Shown piece by piece: positions 52,897 through 60,141 of a DNA stretch of 64,000 nt; position 1 is the first letter of the stretch, and the number at the start of each line of letters is the position of its first letter. The stretch is from Clostridium sp. AM33-3 (lineage in GTDB: Bacteria; Bacillota; Clostridia; Lachnospirales; Lachnospiraceae). The notes under the pieces are model-generated. The model worked only from the letters and a program-made list of their open reading frames with translations. It was not told the DNA's origin and searched no databases. The translations under genes were made by a program, and so were the position numbers. The stretch covers positions 1 to 64,000 of the forward strand of contig NZ_QUIV01000003.1 of NCBI RefSeq assembly GCF_003480315.1. Reading direction: 5' to 3'.

Positions 52897-54516
52897 TTAC
52901 TGAATATCAGCATTCTTCCAGAACATACGGAAGGTCGCATCCATCTCAAATCCGGTGATATGCGGATTTAACAGATAGAACTTGGTCTCATTGTAGAGAG
53001 GAGTGGTTGCCCAGTCTTCTCTGGTCATGATGTGCTCTGCTTTTTTGTAGATTTCCTGACGTTCTGCCTCATCGGTGGTTGCGATACCCTCATCCATGAG
53101 TTTATCGAACTCGGCATTGTGCCAGAAGCTGGAATTGGTGTCGGTCTTGGTCATCGGGTACAGCATGCTCTCCGGATCAGAGTAATCTACATACCAGTTG
53201 GAGATACCGCAGTCAACGCCGCCGTTCTTCTTCATATCGGACCATGCCGCAGAGTCAACCTGCTCAACCTCTACGTTGATGCCTGCTGCCTTTGCCTGCT
53301 GCTGGAATGCGGTTGCGATTGCTACGTTGCCCTGATATTTGGTATTTACGGTTACGCGAAGGTCAATGCCATTCGGATATCCTGCCTCAGCAAGAAGGGA
53401 TTTTGCCTTCTCCGGATTATACTCAAACTCCGGAAGGCTGTCATCATGACCGATGATACCAGCCGGGATATAGGAATTCGGAACGGTTGCGGTACCGTGA
53501 AGGATGCTCTCGCAGATGGCCTTACGGTCGATGGAAAGAGCAATTGCCTCTCTTACCTTCGGATCAGAATAGGTCTTGCTGTTTACGTTCAGGCTGTAGC
53601 AGCCAGTCGGCTGGAAGCCATGCATCTGATCTTTCAGATCCGGATTGCTAGAGTATACCGGGTAGATGGACGGGTCAACATCTACATAGTCTACATTGCC
53701 CTTCTGATACTCAAGAACCTGAGTGTTAACATCCTCGATGAACTTGTAGTCCAGACCGGACAGCGCTACTGCGCCGCCATGGTAATCATCGAAACGGGAA
53801 AGGGTTGCGCCAACACCGGTCTGATAGCTGTCAAGCTTGAATGCGCCGGTACCGATCAGGGTGGTCATACCCCAGTTGTTGCCAGCTGCCTCACATGCCT
53901 CCTGCGGATAGATTGCGCAGTATGCGGTAGACAGAACGGAAAGGAACGGTGCGTACGGTTTCTTTAACTGAATGGTGAAGTGGGTATCGTCCTGAACCTC
54001 GATACCGGACAGCTCATCTGCTGTACCTGCGCTCATCTCGTCGTAACCAACCACATTCTCAAGCAGGGTTGCCATCTTTGCCATTTTGATCAGACGCTCG
54101 TAAGAATACTTAACATCGGAAGCCTTCAGAGTCGTTCCATCATGGAATTTTACATCCGGAAGCAGCTCGAAGCTGTAGGTCATGTTGTCATCGGAAATGG
54201 TCGGCATAGCTGCCAGAAGAGTCGGAACCAGTCCATCGGATGTGGTAGTCAGCAGGGACTCGGTAATGTTATCGGTAATTTTCATTACGATGCTGTAGGT
54301 AAACTGCTGTGGATCCAGTGCTACCTGCGGATCTACTGCTGCGACACGTATAACCTTGTCGCCGCTCTCAGTGGTTGCTGCTGCGGATGTGCTGCCGCCA
54401 GCTGCTGCAGAAGTCTCTGCTGCGGATGTGCTTGTAGAATTTCCGGAACCGCCGCATGCAGTGAGGGACGCTGCAAGCACACAGCTCAGGACAATTCCTG
54501 CCAGTGTCTTTTTCAT
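52897..54516 (-). CDS. dppA: Peptide ABC transporter substrate-binding lipoprotein
   Basis: A 539-residue extracellular binding protein. The start at 54516 (MKKTLAGIVLSC) follows AGGAAGGAAACAAAC; 61 further upstream codons are open but belong to the leader. The lipoprotein signal has lipobox LTAC with Cys21, then a Ser/Ala/Thr-rich tether (NSTSTSAAETSAAAGG). The family 5 binding fold follows, with FHDGTTLKASDVKYSYERL. Ligands are probably di- or oligopeptides; given the linked epimerase, cell-wall peptides are likely. A possible attenuator precedes it. Confidence 0.92.
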   Translation of the reverse strand: MKKTLAGIVLSCVLAASLTACGGSGNSTSTSAAETSAAAGGSTSAAATTESGDKVIRVAAVDPQVALDPQQFTYSIVMKITDNITESLLTTTSDGLVPTLLAAMPTISDDNMTYSFELLPDVKFHDGTTLKASDVKYSYERLIKMAKMATLLENVVGYDEMSAGTADELSGIEVQDDTHFTIQLKKPYAPFLSVLSTAYCAIYPQEACEAAGNNWGMTTLIGTGAFKLDSYQTGVGATLSRFDDYHGGAVALSGLDYKFIEDVNTQVLEYQKGNVDYVDVDPSIYPVYSSNPDLKDQMHGFQPTGCYSLNVNSKTYSDPKVREAIALSIDRKAICESILHGTATVPNSYIPAGIIGHDDSLPEFEYNPEKAKSLLAEAGYPNGIDLRVTVNTKYQGNVAIATAFQQQAKAAGINVEVEQVDSAAWSDMKKNGGVDCGISNWYVDYSDPESMLYPMTKTDTNSSFWHNAEFDKLMDEGIATTDEAERQEIYKKAEHIMTREDWATTPLYNETKFYLLNPHITGFEMDATFRMFWKNADIQ

Positions 54517-54629
54517 GTTTGTTTCCTTCCTTCCTCGTTTTCGCTTTATGCTTCTTTTGTGATACCGAATTCTATGATGAGTTTCAGATTTCCCAGCCGA
54601 AACCGCTGTCCGGACACCGTGACAAAAAA

Positions 54630-54671
54630 GGGACGTATACCGAGACCAATCTTTCTCCGATAATACGTCCC
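54630..54671 (-). terminator. Terminator-like hairpin inside the dppA leader (candidate attenuator)
   Basis: Minus-strand arms GGGACGTAT and ATACGTCCC with inner pairing, followed directly by TTTTTTG. It lies between the dppA promoter and its start codon, so part of the transcripts would end here unless an alternative fold or factor prevents it. Confidence 0.65.
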
Positions 54672-54750
54672 TGATTTTTTGCAATATCCGGTTTGACAAT
54701 TTTTTGTATCATCTGCCACATTAATTCAGTAAAATCTTAAAGCTATGGTC

Positions 54751-54779
54751 ATTATAACGATGTGTTTATGTAAATGCAA
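54751..54779 (-). promoter_or_regulatory. Promoter of the dpp operon
   Basis: TTGCAT (54774-54779) and a perfect TATAAT (54751-54756) on the minus strand with 17-bp spacing. The leader to dppA is about 230 nt. Confidence 0.75.
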
Positions 54780-54920
54780 GAGGGAATTTTAATTTCCAAT
54801 CATTTCTTATATGTTTTCCGTGTGATACGGTCGTTTTCTCTTTTTGTCCGTATGTCACGGTCATTCTTCCATCGTTGATAGACAGTTTGTCAGGATCACT
54901 TTGGGTCATGGCAGAAAAAA

Positions 54921-54947
54921 AGAATCCGAAATAGTCCGGATTCTTTT
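54921..54947 (-). terminator. Terminator after the 40-residue membrane protein
   Basis: Arms AGAATCC and GGATTCT followed by a T7 run on the minus strand, 12 bp after the stop. The region 54780-54920 otherwise shows nothing clear. Confidence 0.8.
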
Positions 54948-54958
54948 CTCTGTACAGC

Positions 54959-55081
54959 TTATTCTTCGTCATCTTCCTCTGCCACAATGGCACCGATGGT
55001 GCCTAACATACTGGTTACCACTGCTACAACAACAAACAATACCAGCAGCAGAATACAGCCAAGAAAAATCATGATATCCAT
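54959..55081 (-). CDS. Small membrane protein (40 aa) with acidic tail
   Basis: 40 residues: a short start MDIM, one long hydrophobic helix (FLGCILLLVLFVVVAVVTSM), a Gly/Ala segment and the acidic end AEEDDEE. The ATG at 55081 follows GGGAGGCGTTTGCAA. It has its own promoter and terminator, which supports a real gene. I do not recognise the family. It would be a one-pass membrane peptide. Confidence 0.7.
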   Translation of the reverse strand: MDIMIFLGCILLLVLFVVVAVVTSMLGTIGAIVAEEDDEE

Positions 55082-55161
55082 TTGCAAACGCCTCCCGTTC
55101 TTTATTTTACCTTCCTGCACAATGCTTTTGTAATAACCTGCCCACACTCATAATTATCCCA

Positions 55162-55190
55162 AGTATAACACAGGTCATACCGCAAGTAAA
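55162..55190 (-). promoter_or_regulatory. Promoter of the 40-residue membrane protein
   Basis: TTTACT (55185-55190) and TATACT (55162-55167) on the minus strand, 17 bp apart. Confidence 0.6.
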
Positions 55191-55199
55191 GAGGACCGT

Positions 55200-56375
55200 T
55201 TAATCGTCTGCAGCGTCTGAGCAGCACGGTTTTGCAGTCTCCGGTTCCCGCTCATAGGTATCCAGAAAATGATGGCGCACGCCGCCCTGCTTGTACGCTA
55301 CCACGGTATCCAGATTGACATTCTCCACGCTTTTAAAGATATTGCTCTCCACGAACGGATTCTTCTCTTTTAAGGTTCGGATCAATTCCTTGACTTCCAC
55401 GCGTTTGGACTGGTTTTCCTCATTATTGCAGGTGGTGCAGGTGTCGGTGAACTTGCAGGCACACTGGATGAAATGCAGGTTGTTATAATCTCTCCACGCC
55501 TTGATATCATCCTCGCGTACCAGATACAGCGGGCGGATGAGCTCCATGCCCTCGAAGTTGGTACTGTGGAGCTTCGGCATCATGGTCTGAACCTGGGCGC
55601 CGTAAAGCATTCCCATAAGGATTGTCTCAATAACGTCGTCGTAGTGGTGTCCCAATGCGATCTTATTGCAGCCCAGCTGCTTTGCAAAGGTATAAAGGTG
55701 TCCGCGGCGCATACGAGCGCACAGATAGCACGGAGATTTTTCGATGGTGTAGACTGCATCGAAGATATCCGACTCGAAAATCTCAATCGGAATCTTTAAC
55801 TTTCTGGCATTCTCCTCGATGACCTGGCGATTCTCCGGACTGTAGCCCGGATCCATAACCAGGAACTTCACCTCAAACGGGAATTTGTTGTGCTTCTTTA
55901 ACTCCTGAAACAGCTTTGCCATCAGCATGGAATCTTTGCCGCCGGAGATGCAGACCGCAATGCGGTCGCCTTCCTTCACCAGTTCGTACTGATTGATGGC
56001 TTTCGCGAATTTGCTGAAAATGTTCTTGTGGAATTTCTTGCGCAGGCTTTTTTCCACGGAATCGCAGATCTCGTCTGCCTCCTGCTTTTTGATCTCGGCC
56101 ATGAGCCAGGCAATGTAGCCGCCCTTTAAGCTGACTGCGTCGTAGCCCTGCTCGCAGAGATTCTCTGCCACATCGCGGCTCACGCGGCCGCGGCTGCAGC
56201 AGATGATGATTTTTTTGCCTTTCTCTTCCGGCGGATTTTCTTCCAGTTCTTCCGCGGAACTGGCGATAGCTCCCTTGATGGCACCATGATTGATCTCATC
56301 CGTGCTTCGGATATCATAAAGCACATAGGTGTCCGTGGAAAGGGCGTCAAATTCTTCTATGGTTAATTCATTCAT
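55200..56375 (-). CDS. Rhodanese / TtcA-type PP-loop ATPase fusion
   Basis: 391 residues. Residues about 1-95 are a rhodanese domain with the sulfur-carrying Cys in IIICCSRGRVSRD. Residues about 110-340 are an N-type ATP pyrophosphatase of the TtcA family, with PP-loop SGGKDS (144-149), CYLCARMRRG and CACKFTDTCTTCNN Cys pairs that may hold an iron-sulfur cluster. A sulfur carrier fused to a tRNA-thiolation-type ATPase fits 2-thiocytidine or related sulfur insertion. The C-terminus ends CCSDAADD. The start at 56375 follows AGGAGTGAATCAT; a GTG three codons earlier overlaps that site. It is a single-gene unit. Confidence 0.85.
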   Translation of the reverse strand: MNELTIEEFDALSTDTYVLYDIRSTDEINHGAIKGAIASSAEELEENPPEEKGKKIIICCSRGRVSRDVAENLCEQGYDAVSLKGGYIAWLMAEIKKQEADEICDSVEKSLRKKFHKNIFSKFAKAINQYELVKEGDRIAVCISGGKDSMLMAKLFQELKKHNKFPFEVKFLVMDPGYSPENRQVIEENARKLKIPIEIFESDIFDAVYTIEKSPCYLCARMRRGHLYTFAKQLGCNKIALGHHYDDVIETILMGMLYGAQVQTMMPKLHSTNFEGMELIRPLYLVREDDIKAWRDYNNLHFIQCACKFTDTCTTCNNEENQSKRVEVKELIRTLKEKNPFVESNIFKSVENVNLDTVVAYKQGGVRHHFLDTYEREPETAKPCCSDAADD

Positions 56376-56473
56376 ATGATTCACTCCTGTAGCGTATCAA
56401 ATCCTGTCCATGCCGCATCTTCCCGCGTTCCATGGACAAAATATTTTCCGTTTCCTGCTTCTGCATCGAAAAA

Positions 56474-56501
56474 ACAGACGGCCACATCTACAGCCGTCTG
56501 T
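56474..56501 (-). terminator. Terminator of the 56.5-63.3 kb operon
   Basis: Minus-strand arms ACAGACGGC and GCCGTCTGT followed by TTTTTTCG, about 70 bp after the last gene. Confidence 0.85.
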
Positions 56502-56571
56502 TTTCTTCGCTGCGCACATCCATCATACAGGAAACGCACGCAAAACTCAATATCCTATTTGCAATCTGGTT

Positions 56572-57387
56572 TTACTCTGTCCCGGCATTGACCACATCCG
56601 ATCTGTTTTCCTCGTTTTCCACTGCGGCCACTGTCCATATCTCTGAGGTCACCCACTCACTCTTGTTGTGGCTGCTCTGGCGCACGGTACGGACACGGAA
56701 GCAGTACTCCCCCGGCTCTGTCATCTGGGATGAAAAATCATAATGGTTTTTGTATACCGAACGCATGATGCCGGTATCAATGCCGTTTCTGACCAGCTGG
56801 ATCTGGTAATAGCGTGCGGATTCCTCCGCATTCCAGGATGCGGTGCCCGGATGAGCGCTGTCCCAGCCGAAGCCGGCAGACGAAGATGCCGCATTCTGCG
56901 CCAGAGAAATGGCGGAACGGTTATCAAGCTTTGACTTCTTATCGTAAATTAGCTTTACCCGTAACGTCAACATTGTGTTTTTTTCCGACCGCTTTGCGCT
57001 GACAAACTGAACCTTGTCGTAGCGGTTCTTTGACGAAGCTGCCAGATTTAAGCGGAACGCATCAGAAGAAGCGCTGGCAAAATACCACTGATCTTCATCT
57101 GCCACCACCAGAGTCACCTCAATCTCCGGCGGATTGCTGTCGCTGAAATCATCCGAATCCTCGTTTACAACCTCTGTGTCACTGATATAGTAGCGGTCCG
57201 TATTTGCTCCCTCCGCAGTGACGGAAAGGGAACTGCCCTCTATACCAATACCCAGGTTGGAATCAAACACAAGATCCATTTTACCGACCTTACGCTTATC
57301 CGATGCCGCATAGCTGGTGCAGACCGCTCCAACGGATAAGATGAGAGCGGCCAGGCTTACCAGAAGCCGTTTCGTTGTCTGTTTCAT
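56572..57387 (-). CDS. Secreted beta-rich protein of unknown function
   Basis: 271 residues. A signal peptide (about 1-28, ending TSYAAS) is followed by a beta-rich region (about 35-150) and a C-terminal segment resembling a fibronectin type III fold (RYYQIQLVRNG...GEYCFRVRTVRQ). I do not recognise a named family. The ATG at 57387 overlaps the stop of the kinase-like gene by one base (TGATG), so it is translated from the same transcript. It is last gene of the operon. Confidence 0.75.
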   Translation of the reverse strand: MKQTTKRLLVSLAALILSVGAVCTSYAASDKRKVGKMDLVFDSNLGIGIEGSSLSVTAEGANTDRYYISDTEVVNEDSDDFSDSNPPEIEVTLVVADEDQWYFASASSDAFRLNLAASSKNRYDKVQFVSAKRSEKNTMLTLRVKLIYDKKSKLDNRSAISLAQNAASSSAGFGWDSAHPGTASWNAEESARYYQIQLVRNGIDTGIMRSVYKNHYDFSSQMTEPGEYCFRVRTVRQSSHNKSEWVTSEIWTVAAVENEENRSDVVNAGTE

Positions 57388-58013
57388 CACTCTTTTGCGG
57401 CTCCTTCCTGTTTCCGTTCATAAAGACTGCAGATCAGATCCACACAGGTGTCCAGACCAAGCTCCGCACTGTTTAAGGTGACATCATAGCTGGCACCGGC
57501 ACCCCAGCGTTTCCCGGTATAACATTCATAGTAATTCCGACGACTCTTGTCAGTCTTTTTGATCAGCGTAATGGCCTCATCCCGGGTGATCCTGCGTCTT
57601 TCCATAAGACACGCGATCCGGACATTCATGTCTGCATAGATAAATATGGAAGTCACGCCCGGCTGCTCCCGCAGCACATAATCGGCACAGCGGCCAATGA
57701 TCACACAAGACTCCTTCTCTGCCAGCCGCCGGATAACCTCCGACTGCAGATTAAATACCATGTCATTGATGGCAATGCCTCTTCCGGTCTTATCATTCTG
57801 CATCTGACGCGGCACAGAGTAGAGAAATGGATTCGGCCGCTTCTCCTCCGCTTCCGCAAGAATATCCTGATCCAGTTCTCCGTAATCGCAGGCCATCTCG
57901 ATCAGCTGCCTGTCATAGCATTGAATTCCAAGGCGTTTTGCCACCTCCATGCCAATCTCACTGCCGCCGCTTCCGATCTGACGTCCTATGGTTATGATTC
58001 GGTTTCCTTTCAT
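57387..58013 (-). CDS. Cytidylate kinase-like protein
   Basis: 208 residues, matching the cytidylate kinase-like family common in Clostridia. P-loop-like IGRQIGSGGSEIGMEVAKRLG opens the protein; GRCADYVL and the basic LID-like MERRRITRDEA follow, then KKTDKSRRNYYECYTG. The nucleotide substrate is not established for this family. It is 46 bp from the coiled-coil gene and translationally coupled to the next gene. Confidence 0.85.
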   Translation of the reverse strand: MKGNRIITIGRQIGSGGSEIGMEVAKRLGIQCYDRQLIEMACDYGELDQDILAEAEEKRPNPFLYSVPRQMQNDKTGRGIAINDMVFNLQSEVIRRLAEKESCVIIGRCADYVLREQPGVTSIFIYADMNVRIACLMERRRITRDEAITLIKKTDKSRRNYYECYTGKRWGAGASYDVTLNSAELGLDTCVDLICSLYERKQEGAAKE

Positions 58014-58059
58014 ATGCTTCTAAACCCCCTGTCCAATTTTCCATTTATCCACAGTTTTT

Positions 58060-60120
58060 CTATCTGTTCCGGAAGATTTCCACAAATGCTTTCCACATCT
58101 TCACGATCACGATCCAGATCCGGCGCAGCGGGCTCTGGCTTGCTGCCTCAGTCTCCGCATCCAGAACCTCATCATCATCATCCAGGCTGATCTCTGCGGT
58201 GCGCAGGATGATCTGTACGGATTCCGGCTCCTGATTCTCATCGGATGTGAAGGATACCTTCTCCGCCTTCGGATCCATGTTCAGGAAACGGGTATCTCCA
58301 TCTAAGTCATCCCATTCCTTATCGATGGCCTCCTTCATGGTCACGCCTGCATGGCGGATGGAAGCGGTGCTGTCCAGCACGCTTAAGCTCTTATCCAGAA
58401 GCTCCAAGGTACCGCGGATACTGTCGCGGGTAGCCGCATCCAGGTTATCACTGCTGTTTTTTAAGGTATTCTGTACGATCGCCGCCGTACTGATACTGGT
58501 ATTCATGGCTTCGGTGGTACGGTTTAGCAGCTCCTCTGAATCATCCAGAGATGCCTGCAGATCCGGATAGTAGCTGTCCATCGAATCATACAGGGCTGCT
58601 GTGTCCTCCGTCAGCATCTCCAGGCTGTCCGTCAGCTCAGAGGTGTATTTGGCTGCATCTGCCACATCGTCCAAAAGGCCGGAAAGCTCAGAAGCCAGTT
58701 TGCTGCTGGCTGCGGACAATTTCTCCAGTGCTGCTTTCTTCGCCATCAGAGTCTGCAGAAGCTCCAGCTGATTCAGGGTGATGCCGCCTGCCACACCAGA
58801 TACACTGCCGGTGCTTCCGGCATTGCTAGGGGAGGCAGCGCGGTCATCGTAAAGATCGACCTCCCAGTCCTCGTCCATATAATAGTCATCATCCACATTC
58901 TGAAAGCTGACACCCATGGTTCCAAGAGCCGTTACATAAGCCTGCTCGCTGGCCTGCAGCGTTGCGTCCAGCGCAATGATCTGCTGCATCAGCTGATTCA
59001 GCGGAGAAACCTGGCCGGACATATCTTCCGACCCACTCTTGATTCCCTTCAGTGCACTGTGCAGCTTATTTAACGGATCCTGCATCTCGCGCACCGTGTT
59101 TACGATATCGCCCAGGCTGTCATGCGCTACATCTGCCGCCTCTTTGGCGGTCTCGATATGCGGGATCATCGCTTCCAGCTGATCCGAGACAGCGCTTAAG
59201 GTCTCAATCACACGGTCATTGCCTGCCAGAATACTGTCTTTTGAACCACTCCAGGCCTGTCTTGCGCCCTCCGCAGAGTTCATGCCGCTCTGTAAAGAAT
59301 GAATGCCGTCCCGCATGGCCTCAACAGACAAAGCCATCTGCTGCATGCTGTCGTGCATCTGATCGCCGCTCTCTTTCCAGGTATCCTTTGCTTCCTTTAA
59401 GTCGGTCACGTGCTCTAGATCACTGCCGGTTAACGGAGTCATGGCCATGAACACGCCGCTGGTCTCAAAGCTGTCCGTTCCGATGCGGACGGTGAAGTCT
59501 CCATCCTCGCCCGGAAGCGCCGTAAACACAACGGCGCTGTTGCCGCCGACGGTCTGTTTCTGGGCGCCGTCTGCTTCCAGACTGTAACAGTCATTGGTAT
59601 CCACCATAACTGCTACGGCCAGAACAAAGTTGTTCTTATAATATTCATTCACATCCGCACTGTCGTTAAACTTCGCGTCGATATGGATCTCAATGAGTCC
59701 GGAAGCACCCGCCAGCTCGTCTGCATTTTTCGGCACGCCATTCAGCTTATAGGAAACATCAAAGTTCCATGGGAGTGCCACCTTCTTCGCATCCAGCTCG
59801 CCTTTATAATAGAAGCGCCCCTTGTAATCCGGAGACACGTTCCAGGTTACCTTGTTTCCCTCAATGACCGGCTCCGTATAATCGGACATGTTGGTCACCG
59901 CTGTATAATTGCCATAATCGGTGAACGTGGTCTGGCCATTCAGATCACAGCCCTTCACCACATTGACCCGGTCTACGTTTCCATAGTAATCCAGGTTTAC
60001 ATACATATTTTCATCTACAGCCACAGATGCCTGGCCGGCAAGCACCGGCAGAACCGTGCCGGTACATGCCATGACTGCCGCCAGCCCCATGACACCCAGT
60101 CTCTGATATCTTTTCTTCAT
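58060..60120 (-). CDS. Secreted coiled-coil protein, probable partner of the MMPL exporter
   Basis: 686 residues. The signal peptide ends near residue 29 (VLPVLAGQA). A beta-rich domain (about 30-235) precedes long heptad-rich segments (about 250-400 and 455-600; for example MHDSMQQMALSVEAMRDGIH). A hydrophobic/amphipathic C-terminus (LRRIWIVIVKMWKAFVEIF) could touch the membrane. The heptad pattern recalls YhgE/Pip-type proteins, but I cannot assign it. It starts 21 bp after the MMPL stop, so it is likely a structural or periplasm-like adaptor for that transporter. Inference only. Confidence 0.7.
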   Translation of the reverse strand: MKKRYQRLGVMGLAAVMACTGTVLPVLAGQASVAVDENMYVNLDYYGNVDRVNVVKGCDLNGQTTFTDYGNYTAVTNMSDYTEPVIEGNKVTWNVSPDYKGRFYYKGELDAKKVALPWNFDVSYKLNGVPKNADELAGASGLIEIHIDAKFNDSADVNEYYKNNFVLAVAVMVDTNDCYSLEADGAQKQTVGGNSAVVFTALPGEDGDFTVRIGTDSFETSGVFMAMTPLTGSDLEHVTDLKEAKDTWKESGDQMHDSMQQMALSVEAMRDGIHSLQSGMNSAEGARQAWSGSKDSILAGNDRVIETLSAVSDQLEAMIPHIETAKEAADVAHDSLGDIVNTVREMQDPLNKLHSALKGIKSGSEDMSGQVSPLNQLMQQIIALDATLQASEQAYVTALGTMGVSFQNVDDDYYMDEDWEVDLYDDRAASPSNAGSTGSVSGVAGGITLNQLELLQTLMAKKAALEKLSAASSKLASELSGLLDDVADAAKYTSELTDSLEMLTEDTAALYDSMDSYYPDLQASLDDSEELLNRTTEAMNTSISTAAIVQNTLKNSSDNLDAATRDSIRGTLELLDKSLSVLDSTASIRHAGVTMKEAIDKEWDDLDGDTRFLNMDPKAEKVSFTSDENQEPESVQIILRTAEISLDDDDEVLDAETEAASQSPLRRIWIVIVKMWKAFVEIFRNR

Positions 60121-60141
60121 GACATTCTCCTCCTGCTGCCC

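Noticed and set aside
53032-53967. Plus-strand open frame (311 codons) opposite dppA
   Set aside because: Antisense shadow of a clear lipoprotein gene; Cys/Val-rich composition without a domain.
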